A stretch of 64,000 nt of DNA from Aeromicrobium phragmitis (GCF_003674095.1 NZ_RDBF01000001.1:124001-188000), one strand, 5' to 3'. Numbered from the stretch's first letter, positions 7,916 through 16,636 are shown. Numbers and translations: made by a program. The notes: generated by a model from the letters alone, not told the origin.

Positions 7916-8560
7916 TCAGCGCAAGATGCCGTCGTGGAGCGCGCGGAGCACCGCGTTCGTGCGGTCTCGGGCACCGAGCTTAAGCAGGATCGTCGAGACG
8001 TGGTTCTTGACCGTCCCCTCGGCAAGGAACAATGCCTCGGCGATGTGGCGGTTGCTGTAGCCGCTGGCCACCAGCCGCAGCACCTCCAGCTCCCGCTCGG
8101 TCAGCTCTTGCGCCGGTGGGGCTTCCGCGCCCACCGGCGAGGGGCCGGAGCGGATGGCCCGCAAGAGCCGGTCCGTGATCGAGGGCGCGATCAGCGTTCC
8201 GCCGTCAGCGAGGGTGCGGACGGCATGGGCGAGCTGATCGAGCGTCACGTCCTTGAGCAGATAGCCACGGGCGCCGGCACGCAACGCGTCGAGCACGAGG
8301 GCGTCATCGTCGAACGTGGTCAGTACGAGCACCGGGATATCGACCCCGCGCTCGCGCAACTGCTCGAGCGCCCAGATGCCGTCGCGTTGCGGCATCCGCA
8401 GGTCCATCAGCACGACGTCCGGAGCGCTCGCATCGATCACCGCGAGCGCCGCCTCCCCGTCGTCGGCCTCGCCCACCACGTCGATCTCGGCGAGTTCGAG
8501 CAGGCTGCGGATGCCCTGGCGCACGAGCGTCTGATCGTCCACGACCACGACCCGCGTCAT
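7916..8560 (-). CDS. NarL/LuxR-type response regulator
   Basis: The 214-residue protein has an N-terminal receiver domain with an acidic pair at residues 8-9, the phospho-acceptor Asp53 (VVLMDLRMP) and a conserved Lys in GYLLKD. A C-terminal LuxR helix-turn-helix (LTERELEVLRLVASG, then NRHIAEALF) follows. The ATG at 8560 overlaps the kinase stop by 4 nt, so the pair is translationally coupled. It probably controls the divergent ABC exporter through the palindrome between them. Confidence 0.93.
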   Translation of the reverse strand: MTRVVVVDDQTLVRQGIRSLLELAEIDVVGEADDGEAALAVIDASAPDVVLMDLRMPQRDGIWALEQLRERGVDIPVLVLTTFDDDALVLDALRAGARGYLLKDVTLDQLAHAVRTLADGGTLIAPSITDRLLRAIRSGPSPVGAEAPPAQELTERELEVLRLVASGYSNRHIAEALFLAEGTVKNHVSTILLKLGARDRTNAVLRALHDGILR

Positions 8561-9654
8561 CGCGCCGGCACCCATGCGTGGACCCGGAAACCGCGCGTCC
8601 CGTCGTACTCCACACCTCCCCCGAGGGCTTCGAATCGTTCGGCGAAACCTCGCAGCCCGTTACCGGGGGTGACCTCCGCCGCACCGCGGCCGTCGTCCTC
8701 GGCGCTGAGCCGTACGACCGACCCGTCACGCTCGACGCGGACCCAGAGTTCTTGCGCCTCCGCATGCCGCAGCGTGTTCGTCACGACCTCCTGCACGGCA
8801 CGCACGAGCGCCGCAGCCTGCTCCTCATCGACCGTGACGTCCTCGTCGACGAGGAGATCGACGTCGAGGCCGGGCACGTCCTTGGCGATGCGCGCCAACG
8901 CGTGCCGCAGATCGGTGGCGGGCTGTTCCCGCAGTTGCCCCACCGTGACGCGCACGTCGGAGAGCAGGCTCCGAGCCATCTCACCGGCGCGTTCCACGTG
9001 GGGTCGCGCGTCGGCCCCATCGCGGTGCCGCGCCGCCTCCAGCTCCAGCGAGAGCACCGTGAGTTGATGGCCGACGAGATCGTGCAGCTCGCGGGAGATG
9101 CGAAGCCGCTCGGCGGCCCGGGCCGCCGATTCCAGCAGCACGGTCGCCGTCTGGAGGTCGACGTGAGCCTCGGCCAGCTCACGCCGGAGTCGTTGCTCCC
9201 GCAGGATCGCCTGGACGCTGAGCACCGAAGCCACCTGGATCAAGGCGTAGAAACCGCCCATGATGAGCGGCTCGACCCACCCTCGACCGACGGTGTGCAG
9301 CGCCACGACGAGGGTGTTGAGCGCGATGACCACCAGGTTCGCCGGGAGGCGGATGATCTCCGGTCCCAACGCGGCCACCACCACCAGCAGGACGGGCAAG
9401 AGCCCCGCGCCGGAGGAGCCGAGCACGACCGCCCAGGAGAGCACCACGGCCGCGGCGTACGCACCGATCCGAAACTCTCGCCGGACGCTGAAGACCACCA
9501 CGAGGATGGCGACGAAGACGCCGACGAACGCGCTCGTCCACGCGATGGTGCCGATCCTCGGTTCCACCGCTCCGAGGAGGACGGGCAGACCGACGCCGAC
9601 GGAGACGACGAGCATGACGAGCCCGGACCATCCGTCGGGCCCCAGACGTCGCAT
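8557..9654 (-). CDS. DesK-type sensor histidine kinase
   Basis: This 365-residue membrane kinase has four to six N-terminal membrane spans (about residues 10-150) with little periplasmic loop, so it probably senses a membrane signal. The HisKA_3 dimerisation region contains RELHDLVGHQLTVL with His191 as phospho-acceptor. The ATPase domain shows EVVTNTLRHAEA, DDGRG and GNGLRGFAERFEALGG. This is the DesK/NarL-partner class that often controls divergent ABC exporters in actinobacteria. It is co-translated with the response regulator. Confidence 0.93.
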   Translation of the reverse strand: MRRLGPDGWSGLVMLVVSVGVGLPVLLGAVEPRIGTIAWTSAFVGVFVAILVVVFSVRREFRIGAYAAAVVLSWAVVLGSSGAGLLPVLLVVVAALGPEIIRLPANLVVIALNTLVVALHTVGRGWVEPLIMGGFYALIQVASVLSVQAILREQRLRRELAEAHVDLQTATVLLESAARAAERLRISRELHDLVGHQLTVLSLELEAARHRDGADARPHVERAGEMARSLLSDVRVTVGQLREQPATDLRHALARIAKDVPGLDVDLLVDEDVTVDEEQAAALVRAVQEVVTNTLRHAEAQELWVRVERDGSVVRLSAEDDGRGAAEVTPGNGLRGFAERFEALGGGVEYDGTRGFRVHAWVPAR

Positions 9655-9689
9655 GGCTCCAGCGTAGGCGGTCCGACCGCCGGGCAGAG

Positions 9690-9728
9690 GTGCCGAAAGT
9701 CATGCGCCGGAATGCTGACCTTCGGCAC
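9690..9728. promoter_or_regulatory. Inverted repeat between two-component system and ABC operon
   Basis: Arms GTGCCGAA (9690-9697) and TTCGGCAC (9721-9728) enclose inner arms GTCA and TGAC, with one mismatch between inner and outer arms. The 39-bp element lies in the divergent intergenic region 36-75 nt before the ABC ATP-binding gene. It is the best candidate site for the response regulator. Confidence 0.5.
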
Positions 9729-9764
9729 ACGCGCGCGACTCGGTCCCGCTTCTAACGTCGAGGC

Positions 9765-10499
9765 ATGAGTGAACCCGCCATCCTCGCCGAAGGCCTGCAC
9801 AAGCAGTACGGCGACACCGTCGCGGTCGACGACATCAGCCTGCGCGTCGAGCGTGGCGAGACGCTGGGCATCCTCGGCATGAACGGGGCCGGCAAGACCA
9901 CGACGGTCGAACTGATCGCCGGGCTCCGGGCTCCCGACCGTGGGAGCGTGCGCGTGCTGGGTCTCGATCCACGTCGCGACCGTGGCGCCGTACGCCAAGT
10001 GCTCGGTGTTCAGCTGCAGCACGCCTACTTGCACGGCGCCCTGACCGTCGTCGAGCTCCTCGAGCTCTATCGCAGCTTCTATCCGGACCCGCGCAGCACC
10101 GAGGAACTGCTCGAGCTGGTCGAACTGACCGGCCAGCGCAAGACCCGCTTCGAGAAATTGTCGGGAGGGCAGCAACAACGGCTTTCGATCGCCTTGGCGC
10201 TCGCCGGTCGCCCGCAGGCCGTGATCCTCGACGAGCTCACGACCGGCCTCGACCCCCGCGCCCGGCGGCGCATGTGGGCGGCCGTCGAGAGCCTGCGCGA
10301 GGAGACGGTGATCCTCGTCAGTCACGCGATGGAGGAGGTCGAGCGCCTCTGCGACCGGGTCGCGCTGATCGACGCGGGTCGCATCCTGGCGTCCGGCACC
10401 CCGGCAGAGCTGGTCGCGCAGTCCGGGGCGCCGAATCTCGATGAGGCGTTCGTCGCGCTCACGGGGAAGGAACTGGAGATCGAGGAGGAGTCCGCATGA
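9765..10499 (+). CDS. ABC exporter ATP-binding subunit
   Basis: This 244-residue ATPase has Walker A (GMNGAGKTT, about 43-51), the LSGGQQQR signature, Walker B (AVILDELTTGLDP) and the H-loop VSHAMEEVERL. It belongs to the DrrA/CcmA-like class of drug, antibiotic or lipid exporters. Its last 4 nt overlap the permease start. Divergence from a DesK-type kinase/regulator pair suggests signal-dependent induction. Confidence 0.93.
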   Translation: MSEPAILAEGLHKQYGDTVAVDDISLRVERGETLGILGMNGAGKTTTVELIAGLRAPDRGSVRVLGLDPRRDRGAVRQVLGVQLQHAYLHGALTVVELLELYRSFYPDPRSTEELLELVELTGQRKTRFEKLSGGQQQRLSIALALAGRPQAVILDELTTGLDPRARRRMWAAVESLREETVILVSHAMEEVERLCDRVALIDAGRILASGTPAELVAQSGAPNLDEAFVALTGKELEIEEESA

Positions 10500-11260
10500 G
10501 TACCGCCGTCGCGCACCGCCCGGGGCTGCACTCCTGGCTGACCCTGATCCGCTGCGAGGCCAAGATGGTCGTCCGGGACACCGCCGGACTCGTCGTTCCG
10601 ATCGGCCTGCCGCTGCTGATCCTCGTCATGAACGCGTCCGCTGCCGGAGACGAGGAGATCACCGCCGGGCGGACCGCGCTCGACCTGTACATCCTCCCCC
10701 TGGTGTTCACGATCGTCACCGCGACGATCGGGATCATCAACATGCCGAGCTTCCTCGCGTACTACCGACGCAGCGGCATCCTCCGCCGGCTCGCCGTCAC
10801 CCCGGCGTCCCCGGCGATGGTGCTCATCGCGCAGGTCGTCGTGAGCCTCATTCAGGCGATCCTCGGCATCGCGCTCGCGTTCGCCGTCGCCGTCCTCGCC
10901 TTCGGCGCTCACCTGCCGGTGGATCTCGGGCCTGCGGTCGGCATCGTCGCACTGTCGATCGCCGCGATGTACGCCCTCGGGATGGTGGTCGCCGCCTTGG
11001 CGCCGACACCGAACTCCGCCGTCGCGATCGGTCTCGTGGGCTTCTTCGGACTCGGTGCGCTCGGTGGCTTGTTCGGCGGCCGGGACTCACTGCCCGGCCC
11101 GCTCGCCACACTCGGCGAGTGGTTGCCGTTCGGGGCGTCAGTCGAGGCACTGTCGAACGCGTGGGCGGGGCAACCGGTCGAGGCCGTTCACCTGCTGAGC
11201 CTCGCCGTCTCGGCCGTGCTGGGTGCCGGCATCGCGGCTATGTTCTTCCGATGGGACTGA
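10496..11260 (+). CDS. ABC-2 type exporter permease
   Basis: The 254-residue protein has six predicted membrane helices in the ABC-2 permease arrangement: one near residues 35-55, then MPSFLAYYRRSGILRRL on the cytoplasmic side and a C-terminal helix ending VLGAGIAAMFF. It partners the ATPase encoded just upstream (4-nt overlap) to form a homodimeric or 2+2 exporter. The substrate is unknown. The following DUF998 gene overlaps its 3' end. Confidence 0.9.
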   Translation: MSTAVAHRPGLHSWLTLIRCEAKMVVRDTAGLVVPIGLPLLILVMNASAAGDEEITAGRTALDLYILPLVFTIVTATIGIINMPSFLAYYRRSGILRRLAVTPASPAMVLIAQVVVSLIQAILGIALAFAVAVLAFGAHLPVDLGPAVGIVALSIAAMYALGMVVAALAPTPNSAVAIGLVGFFGLGALGGLFGGRDSLPGPLATLGEWLPFGASVEALSNAWAGQPVEAVHLLSLAVSAVLGAGIAAMFFRWD

Positions 11261-11841
11261 CGATGCTCGGGGCGGCGGCGTCCGTGGGATTCCTGCTCGT
11301 CTTTACCCTCGACGGCTGGACGCGTCCGGGGTTCAGCGCCCGCCGCCATCCCGTCAGCGCGCTCGCGCTCGGACCGCGAGGCTGGCTGCAGACCGCCAAC
11401 TTCATCGTCTGCGGAGTAGCGTCCGTGATCGCCGCCTTCGGGCTCCGGACGGTGAGCGACTGGACCGCCCTCGCCGTCGCAGCCGCCGGTCTGGCGCTCA
11501 TCGCCTCGGGCATCTGGCGCATGGACCCGATGCGCGGCTACCCACCCGGGGCGCCGGCCCACGTGCCGCTGTCCGAGACGTCCACCTCGCACCGCATCCA
11601 CGACGTGGCGGGCATGGGCGTGTTCGGGGCCCTACCGATCGCCGCACTGCTCACCGCGCTCGCGGACGTGGACCCGTGGTTGCGCTGGTACTCCGTGGTC
11701 ACCGCCGTCGTGACCGCGATCCTGCTCGGAGTGTTCGGCACGGCGTGGGAGCGCGACACTCCCAACGCCGGAGCCTGGCAGCGCCTCCTCATCGTCGCCG
11801 GCTGGAGCTGGCTCACCGTCCTCTTCGTCGTCGCGGCCTGA
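11251..11841 (+). CDS. DUF998-family membrane protein
   Basis: This 196-residue protein has about five or six hydrophobic spans. The features GFSARRHPVSALALGPRGWLQ near residues 28-48 (basic loop, HPVS) and SGIWRMDPMRGYP match the DUF998 membrane family of unknown function. The ATG at 11251 lies inside the permease gene and overlaps it by 10 nt, so it is the third gene of the ABC operon. A second ATG at 11263 is an alternative start. The pairing with the exporter suggests a linked membrane role, which is inference. Confidence 0.8.
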   Translation: MGLTMLGAAASVGFLLVFTLDGWTRPGFSARRHPVSALALGPRGWLQTANFIVCGVASVIAAFGLRTVSDWTALAVAAAGLALIASGIWRMDPMRGYPPGAPAHVPLSETSTSHRIHDVAGMGVFGALPIAALLTALADVDPWLRWYSVVTAVVTAILLGVFGTAWERDTPNAGAWQRLLIVAGWSWLTVLFVVAA

Positions 11842-11998
11842 TCGACGGGCTCACCACGTGCGGCTGACTGTCGCCTTACTCCCAGCAGCGCCTCGTTCAT
11901 CGCCTCATCTTCTAGACACCACGGCCCGTCCCGCTCGTTCCCACCGCCCCTGCCCCCTGTGCTTCAACAACCATCGAACTCAAACTGCAGTAGCCCAC

Positions 11999-12937
11999 TC
12001 ACGAGGACGTCGGAAGGTGAAGGTCGACGCCGGAGAGCTGGCTCAGCTGCGCCCACAGGGCGTGAGCGATCGCCGGCTCCGGCAGCGCCGTGCGGGACAG
12101 CTTCTCCGCCTTCACCGGCAGGCCGCGTGCACCGTTCGCTGGGCCAAAGTAGTCGCCGCCGACGGCGTCCGGGTCGGTGAGTGCTCGCACGGCCGGCCAG
12201 GCCCCGGCGTCTTTCCCCTGTGCCCACGGCGTGAACGGGTTGCGCTGGTACGGCCTCGTTGCGTCCCGGACGCCGGGACGCTCGGGGGTCTTCGCGTCAG
12301 CGGCCACGCCAGGGTGGGTGACGATCGATGCGACCGGAAGACGCGCGGCGCGCAGCCGCCGGTCCAGCTCGAACGCGAACATCTCGGTCGCCGTCTTGGC
12401 CTGGGTGTACGCGCGCAGGCCGAGCTTCGGCTGCTGGAGGAGGTCGTCGACGGGGAGGTTCCAACGGTGCACGAACGAGGTCGATGCGTGAACGATCCGC
12501 GACGGTCGTTGACGCCGCGTTCCGGTGTCGGCCAAGCGGTCGAGCACTCCCGCGACCAGCGCGAAGTTCGCGATCGGATGGGTCCCTGCCAACAGCGGAA
12601 ACCCGTCTTGTGTACGAGCGCGCGCGCCGAGCATGGGGCCGCCGTTGAGGAAGATGCCATCGAGCGCGGGCAGCGCCGAGAGAGCTGCGGCCGCACCTCG
12701 TACCGATGCCAGCGACGCGAGGTCGAGCACGACACTGGAGACGTCGGCGTCCGGCACCTGACCGCGGAGCGCGGCCTCCGCAGCGACAAGGCGGTCCTTC
12801 GAGCGCGACATCAGGATCACGCTGGCCCCGGCGGACGCGAGCTGTTCAGCCGCGAAGTAGCCGATCCCAGCGTTGCCACCAGTAACCGCGTAGCTCCGAC
12901 CTCGCAGGTCGGGTAGGTGGACAGGGTCCCACGTCAT
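11999..12937 (-). CDS. Short-chain dehydrogenase/reductase (retinol dehydrogenase-like)
   Basis: The 312-residue protein has the Rossmann motif TGGNAGIGYFAAEQL near residue 19-33, a catalytic Ser in VHASTSF and the YTQAK catalytic Tyr/Lys motif. The usual NNAG strand reads LNGG, a variant seen in extended retinol-dehydrogenase-like SDRs. The substrate is unknown. It is divergent from a TetR gene; two matching 13-bp palindromes in the spacer suggest direct repression. The region 11842-11998 downstream holds no recognisable gene or site. Confidence 0.87.
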   Translation of the reverse strand: MTWDPVHLPDLRGRSYAVTGGNAGIGYFAAEQLASAGASVILMSRSKDRLVAAEAALRGQVPDADVSSVVLDLASLASVRGAAAALSALPALDGIFLNGGPMLGARARTQDGFPLLAGTHPIANFALVAGVLDRLADTGTRRQRPSRIVHASTSFVHRWNLPVDDLLQQPKLGLRAYTQAKTATEMFAFELDRRLRAARLPVASIVTHPGVAADAKTPERPGVRDATRPYQRNPFTPWAQGKDAGAWPAVRALTDPDAVGGDYFGPANGARGLPVKAEKLSRTALPEPAIAHALWAQLSQLSGVDLHLPTSS

Positions 12938-12968
12938 GGCAGCGCCTCCAGAGGTGTCGAACTAAATC

Positions 12969-13012
12969 GGATGATCTATCCGCTTAACGTACCAGAAGCG
13001 GATGAGCCATCC
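12969..13012. promoter_or_regulatory. Paired TetR operators
   Basis: GGATGATCTATCC (12969-12981) and GGATGAGCCATCC (13000-13012) are two copies of a 13-bp partial palindrome, GGATGANCYATCC, with centres 31 bp apart. They fill the gap between the SDR and the divergent TetR gene, as expected for an autoregulated repressor that also controls the SDR. Confidence 0.7.
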
Positions 13013-13033
13013 ATTTTGAGGTAGGCTTCCCTC

Positions 13034-13570
13034 ATGGTCACCAAGCGTGCGGATGCGAGTCGCAACCGCAGCCGGATACTCGACGCCTCGCGCTCGCTGC
13101 CGCGCGACGCGCTCCGCCTGAACGATGTGGCTCGACGGGCAGGCCTGGGAGTCGCCACGGTGTACCGACACTTCCCGACCACGCACGCACTCGTCGAGGC
13201 GCTCGCCACCGACACACTGCTCCGCATGAGAGATCTTGCACTCTCATGCGCCAGCGATCCGGACACCTCCCGTGCCTTTCGGTCATTTCTGTCCGGGGCT
13301 CTGGAGCTGTTGCTCGAGGAAGGTGGATTGCAGGCTGTTCTCGTCTCCGAGGAAGGAGACTCCGAGCAGGTACAGCACGCCAAGAGGGAGTTGGGGGCGG
13401 CTCAGGATCGTCTCCTCACCCGCGCGCACGCCGAAGGCGTCCTCCGCCACGACATCGGCGTCGAGGAGTTGCAACGCCTCGTCTGCGGTCTCGAGCACGC
13501 TGTCCGCCTCGACCCCCATCGCAGCCGCGAAGCACCGCTCGACGTGCTGCTCCGAGGCGTTCGTCCCTAG
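13034..13570 (+). CDS. TetR-family repressor
   Basis: The 178-residue protein has an N-terminal DNA-binding domain with NDVARRAGLGVATVYRHFP near residues 30-48 and a TetR_C-type helical domain. In actinobacteria this class often guards a divergent SDR gene. It starts 96 nt from the SDR start, with two candidate operators between. The first in-frame ATG is used. The inducing ligand cannot be read from the sequence. Confidence 0.87.
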   Translation: MVTKRADASRNRSRILDASRSLPRDALRLNDVARRAGLGVATVYRHFPTTHALVEALATDTLLRMRDLALSCASDPDTSRAFRSFLSGALELLLEEGGLQAVLVSEEGDSEQVQHAKRELGAAQDRLLTRAHAEGVLRHDIGVEELQRLVCGLEHAVRLDPHRSREAPLDVLLRGVRP

Positions 13571-13687
13571 GGGATCGGATAGGCCGTCGAGGTGCTGAAC
13601 GAACACGGCAAGAGGGCAGCGACGAACGGCCAGGGCGCGTCGGTAAACGATCGTTCTCGGTTCGCTGCCACGGTGGCCAGGCGCCCG

Positions 13688-13763
13688 CCTGATTGGTGAG
13701 CCAGAAACCCAGGCCGAAGACCCAGTGCCGAAAACGTCGTCGCCGAAAAGGTCGCGCGAAGAG
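13688..13763. repeat. Direct repeat A, probable transposon-end sequence
   Basis: CCTGATTGGTGAGCCAGAAA begins a stretch that recurs at 18395 in the same orientation. After a 14-bp gap in the second copy, similarity continues through AGTGCCGAAAACGTCGT and a further partly matching stretch. It lies immediately after the transposase/ATPase fusion gene. Two related 13-mers (GCCGAAAACGTCG and GCCGAAAAGGTCG) sit side by side within it, like transposase-binding repeats. Confidence 0.6.
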
Positions 13764-13837
13764 TTTTCGGGGCGCTCGAGCGACTGTGGGCGATCGGCTG
13801 TGAATCGCGGCGGTAGGTGTCGTGGTTTCGGCGCCGT

Positions 13838-15127
13838 TTAGCGTCCAATGAGCAGGGCTTCCTGGGCGGCGTCGACGGCTTCGGGGGTGAGGTGGGTGTG
13901 CTTGTTGATGGTGAGGATGCGGTTGACCTGGGTGACGAGCCGGTCGGCCAGCCGGAAGTTTCCGTTGGTCGCTCGGACGATCGCGGCGAGAGCTGCGGTG
14001 TGGGCGAGACCGGAGTCGTCCGGGTCGGGGTCCGGGAGGCGCTGTGCGACGACGGCGGTGAGTTCGTCGCTGCGGAGGGGGCGGTATTCGTGGGCGAAGC
14101 CGATGCGGCTGTAGAGCTGGGGGTAGCGGGCGAGGCGTTTCTCGATGCCGGGCATGCCGATGAGGATGACGCCCATTCGGTGGCGGTCGTAGAAGTCGCG
14201 GACTTGTTCGAGCCCGGCCGTCCTGAGCCGGTCGGCTTCGTCGATGATGAGGAGTTCGGTGTTCCCGCTGTATTGGGATTCCGCGTGAACGTATGGGTCG
14301 ACGTGGCCGTGCTGGGCGTAGTCGATTGCCCAGGAGATGTGTTGGCAGGCCCGGGGTAGGCCTTGGTCGATCTGCTTGATAGTCGCGGCGACGGTCGGGG
14401 TGAAGAACGCTGTTCGGCTCTGTTGGACCGCTTCCGGAACGGGTGGCAGGGCGCCGGTGCCGCGTGACAGCGGGTGCCACTGCTCCCATTCGTCGGTGCC
14501 GGCGTAGTGGCGGGCGGAAAGCGTCTTGCCGATTCCGGGTGCTCCGTAACAGAGGCCGATGTAGCGGTGCGAGCGGACGGTGTCTGCGAACTCCGTGAAC
14601 CGGCGGTGCTCCCGCGTGGTCACGAAAGCTGGCCGCGTGTCTGCGTGGTCGTCGAGGATCGTCACGTCGAGCAGGGTGTGGTCCATCTGCCACTGCTCAT
14701 TCGGCGCGGACGCCGTCCGGCGGTAGACCAGCTCGAACCTGTCTCGGTAAGCAGCGTCCCCGCCGTCCGCGAGAGTCGCCAGGCCCGGATCGAGCGACTG
14801 CGCGATTTCGCGGACCGTGGTGTATCCCGGGGCCGGCAATCCGCGGTCTCGAGCAATGTCGCCGATGCGACGGTGGATATACGCGATCGTCGGCGCGGGC
14901 CGGCGCACAGCAAGCGCCTCGATTGCGGTGACCAGCTCGGCGGCAGTGCGCGTCGATCCCTTATCGCGGCGAGGCGCTCTCGCGAGCTGACCGGTCTCAA
15001 TCCGAGCTGCCCAGCGTTGCAGAGTCCGCACCGCAACGCCGGAGTGCTCCGCAAGACGCGTCCATGGCACACCGTCCTGGTGTTGGCGCACAAGCTCGGC
15101 CTTCTGCTGCTCGCTGAAGTGCGCCAT
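13838..15127 (-). CDS. Transposase N-terminus fused in frame to TniB-like AAA ATPase
   Basis: The 429-residue product joins two proteins that are normally separate. Residues 1-165 look like the N-terminal part of a Mu/TniA-type transposase: a helix-turn-helix (about 5-45), then WQMDHTLLDV carrying the first catalytic Asp (149) of the integrase core. The remaining catalytic acidic residues are missing. From about residue 168 the sequence is a TniB/IstB-type transposition ATPase with Walker A GAPGIGKT (195-202), LLIIDEAD and a sensor region. An internal deletion that removed most of the transposase and joined the frames is the simplest explanation. It lies 9 nt downstream of a serine resolvase, in Tn5053/Tn552-like order. 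Confidence 0.75.
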   Translation of the reverse strand: MAHFSEQQKAELVRQHQDGVPWTRLAEHSGVAVRTLQRWAARIETGQLARAPRRDKGSTRTAAELVTAIEALAVRRPAPTIAYIHRRIGDIARDRGLPAPGYTTVREIAQSLDPGLATLADGGDAAYRDRFELVYRRTASAPNEQWQMDHTLLDVTILDDHADTRPAFVTTREHRRFTEFADTVRSHRYIGLCYGAPGIGKTLSARHYAGTDEWEQWHPLSRGTGALPPVPEAVQQSRTAFFTPTVAATIKQIDQGLPRACQHISWAIDYAQHGHVDPYVHAESQYSGNTELLIIDEADRLRTAGLEQVRDFYDRHRMGVILIGMPGIEKRLARYPQLYSRIGFAHEYRPLRSDELTAVVAQRLPDPDPDDSGLAHTAALAAIVRATNGNFRLADRLVTQVNRILTINKHTHLTPEAVDAAQEALLIGR

Positions 15128-15136
15128 GATCCCTTG

Positions 15137-15703
15137 TCAGGCCCGCTCGACGTGCGCGGCCAAGTGCCGGTAGATCGTGGGCCGGGACACCCCGAACGTG
15201 TCGGCGATCTCCTGCACGGTGTGGCCGCCTTCGTCATACATCGCTCGGGCCTGCCGGATCTTTGTCGGCGTCATCTTGAACTTCGGGCCCCCCTTCCGCC
15301 CGCGTGCGCGGGCGGCCGCGAGGCCGTCGTGGGTGCGTTCCACAATGAGGTCGTGCTCGAACTCCGCGATCGCGGCGAGCATGTGGAAGAACAGACGGCC
15401 ACCCGGAGTGGTGGTGTCGATGCCCTGCGAGAGGGCCTTCAACCCGACCCCACGCTGCTGAAGCTCGTCCGCGACTTGCTTGAGGTTTCGGACCGACCGG
15501 CCGAGCCGGTCAAGCTTCGTCACCACGAGCGAGTCGCCCTCGCGCAGATACCCAAGGGCTTCTGTCAGCGCCGGCCTTTTCGCCAGGGTGCCGGATGCGT
15601 GTTCGACGAAGATCTTGTCGCAGCCTGCAGCTTCGAGTGCATCGGTCTGGCCGTCCGGATTCTGGTCTCGGGTCGAGACGCGGGCGTAACCGATCGTGGC
15701 CAT
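15137..15703 (-). CDS. Serine recombinase (resolvase/invertase)
   Basis: The 188-residue protein has the catalytic N-terminal domain of small serine recombinases: GYARVSTRDQN with the nucleophilic Ser near residue 10, then KLDRLGRSVRNL and EFEHDLIVERTHDGL. A C-terminal Hin-type helix-turn-helix (GHTVQEIADTFGVSRPTIYRH) follows. Length is normal for resolvases. The ATG at 15703 is preferred over the GTG at 15751 because it places GYARVST at the usual distance and has GAGG upstream. It probably resolved cointegrates of the transposon whose remnant follows. Confidence 0.92.
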   Translation of the reverse strand: MATIGYARVSTRDQNPDGQTDALEAAGCDKIFVEHASGTLAKRPALTEALGYLREGDSLVVTKLDRLGRSVRNLKQVADELQQRGVGLKALSQGIDTTTPGGRLFFHMLAAIAEFEHDLIVERTHDGLAAARARGRKGGPKFKMTPTKIRQARAMYDEGGHTVQEIADTFGVSRPTIYRHLAAHVERA

Positions 15704-15844
15704 GCCTCGGCGTATCGCGAACGCCGCCTGCTTTACATAGATCGTCGACACGAGTCATGAGACACGACTCGCCGAACTCGGCGCGATGATCGGCGACTGC
15801 CTCATGAACGGTCGACTGTGAACAGGTGCACGACCACAGTTGGC
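15704..15844. other. Possible resolvase recombination (res) region
   Basis: The 141-nt gap upstream of the resolvase holds inverted repeats: CGAGTC (15751-15756) with GACTCG (15766-15771), and ACTGTG (15815-15820) with CACAGT (15835-15840). A direct repeat of GACACGA lies within the first. Serine resolvases bind such sites next to their own gene. The second inverted repeat could instead terminate the PaaX-like gene. Confidence 0.35.
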
Positions 15845-16636
15845 TCAACCTGCCGGTGCGGTCACGGTGTCCCATGCCGAGTATGCAGCTGATGGCGCGA
15901 TGTCGTTCCAGCACGCGAGCCATGTTCGGCGGAGCATGGTGGGTCGCCAGGGAGAGCGGCGCAGGTCGAGGGGGATGAGGGGGTCATCGCGGAGCGCGGA
16001 CTCAAGGGCGTCGGCGAGCAGGATGCGTCGGACGTCGGCGTGGGCGGTGGGGTCGTCTTGCCTGATGGCTGTTGCAATGACGTCGTATGCGGAGTCGATG
16101 GGCTCGGCGGGCCAGAGTTCTTCTGCGATCGTCCGCGGATCTGTGACGCCTCGAATGTTGAGATCCCTCGCGGTTGCTGAGATCACGTACCGCCCCATGG
16201 CAGGGTCCAGGAGTGGCCGGAGATCGTGGGGGCTCAGAAATGTGCCGGTGGCGAGTGAGGCGGCGCCGGAGGCGAGGAGGGTCCGGCGTAGGGAGTCGCG
16301 GGCGGCGCGCTCGCGCTCTGGCGCGCCGATCGCGTAGAGGTTCCATGAGCCGTCCCACGGCTCTTTCTCAGCATCTTGTTTGAACGCTAGGGCGAGTGCG
16401 GATCGATCTCGGTCTATGCGCTCCCGTCCGGTATCCGTGAGTTCGAGCGTGCCTGAGCGTCCGCGTCCGATTTGTGTCAGCTCGCCGGCTGCCTGCATTC
16501 GACGGATTGCGAGACGGACGGGCTGGTCGCCCGTGCCGAGGAGGTCGGCCGTGTCGTATACGCGGGCGAGAGGCGCCTTCCCGCGCATCGGGAGGAACGC
16601 TTCGACGATGGTGCGCCCTGCGATCCGACTGCTCAC
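15845..16636 (-). CDS. PaaX-like transcriptional regulator
   Basis: The 263-residue protein begins with a winged-helix segment (DQPVRLAIRRMQAAGELTQIG, then GRSGTLELTDTGRERID). A middle domain follows with WDGSWNLYAIGAPERERAARDSLRRTL-type sequence and GTFLSPHDL. This order resembles PaaX, the phenylacetyl-CoA-responsive repressor, and related regulators, but similarity is distant. The GTG at 16636 overlaps the GNAT stop by 4 nt. A palindrome upstream of the GNAT gene may be its operator. It is probably a ligand-responsive repressor of this three-gene group. Confidence 0.55.
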   Translation of the reverse strand: MSSRIAGRTIVEAFLPMRGKAPLARVYDTADLLGTGDQPVRLAIRRMQAAGELTQIGRGRSGTLELTDTGRERIDRDRSALALAFKQDAEKEPWDGSWNLYAIGAPERERAARDSLRRTLLASGAASLATGTFLSPHDLRPLLDPAMGRYVISATARDLNIRGVTDPRTIAEELWPAEPIDSAYDVIATAIRQDDPTAHADVRRILLADALESALRDDPLIPLDLRRSPWRPTMLRRTWLACWNDIAPSAAYSAWDTVTAPAG

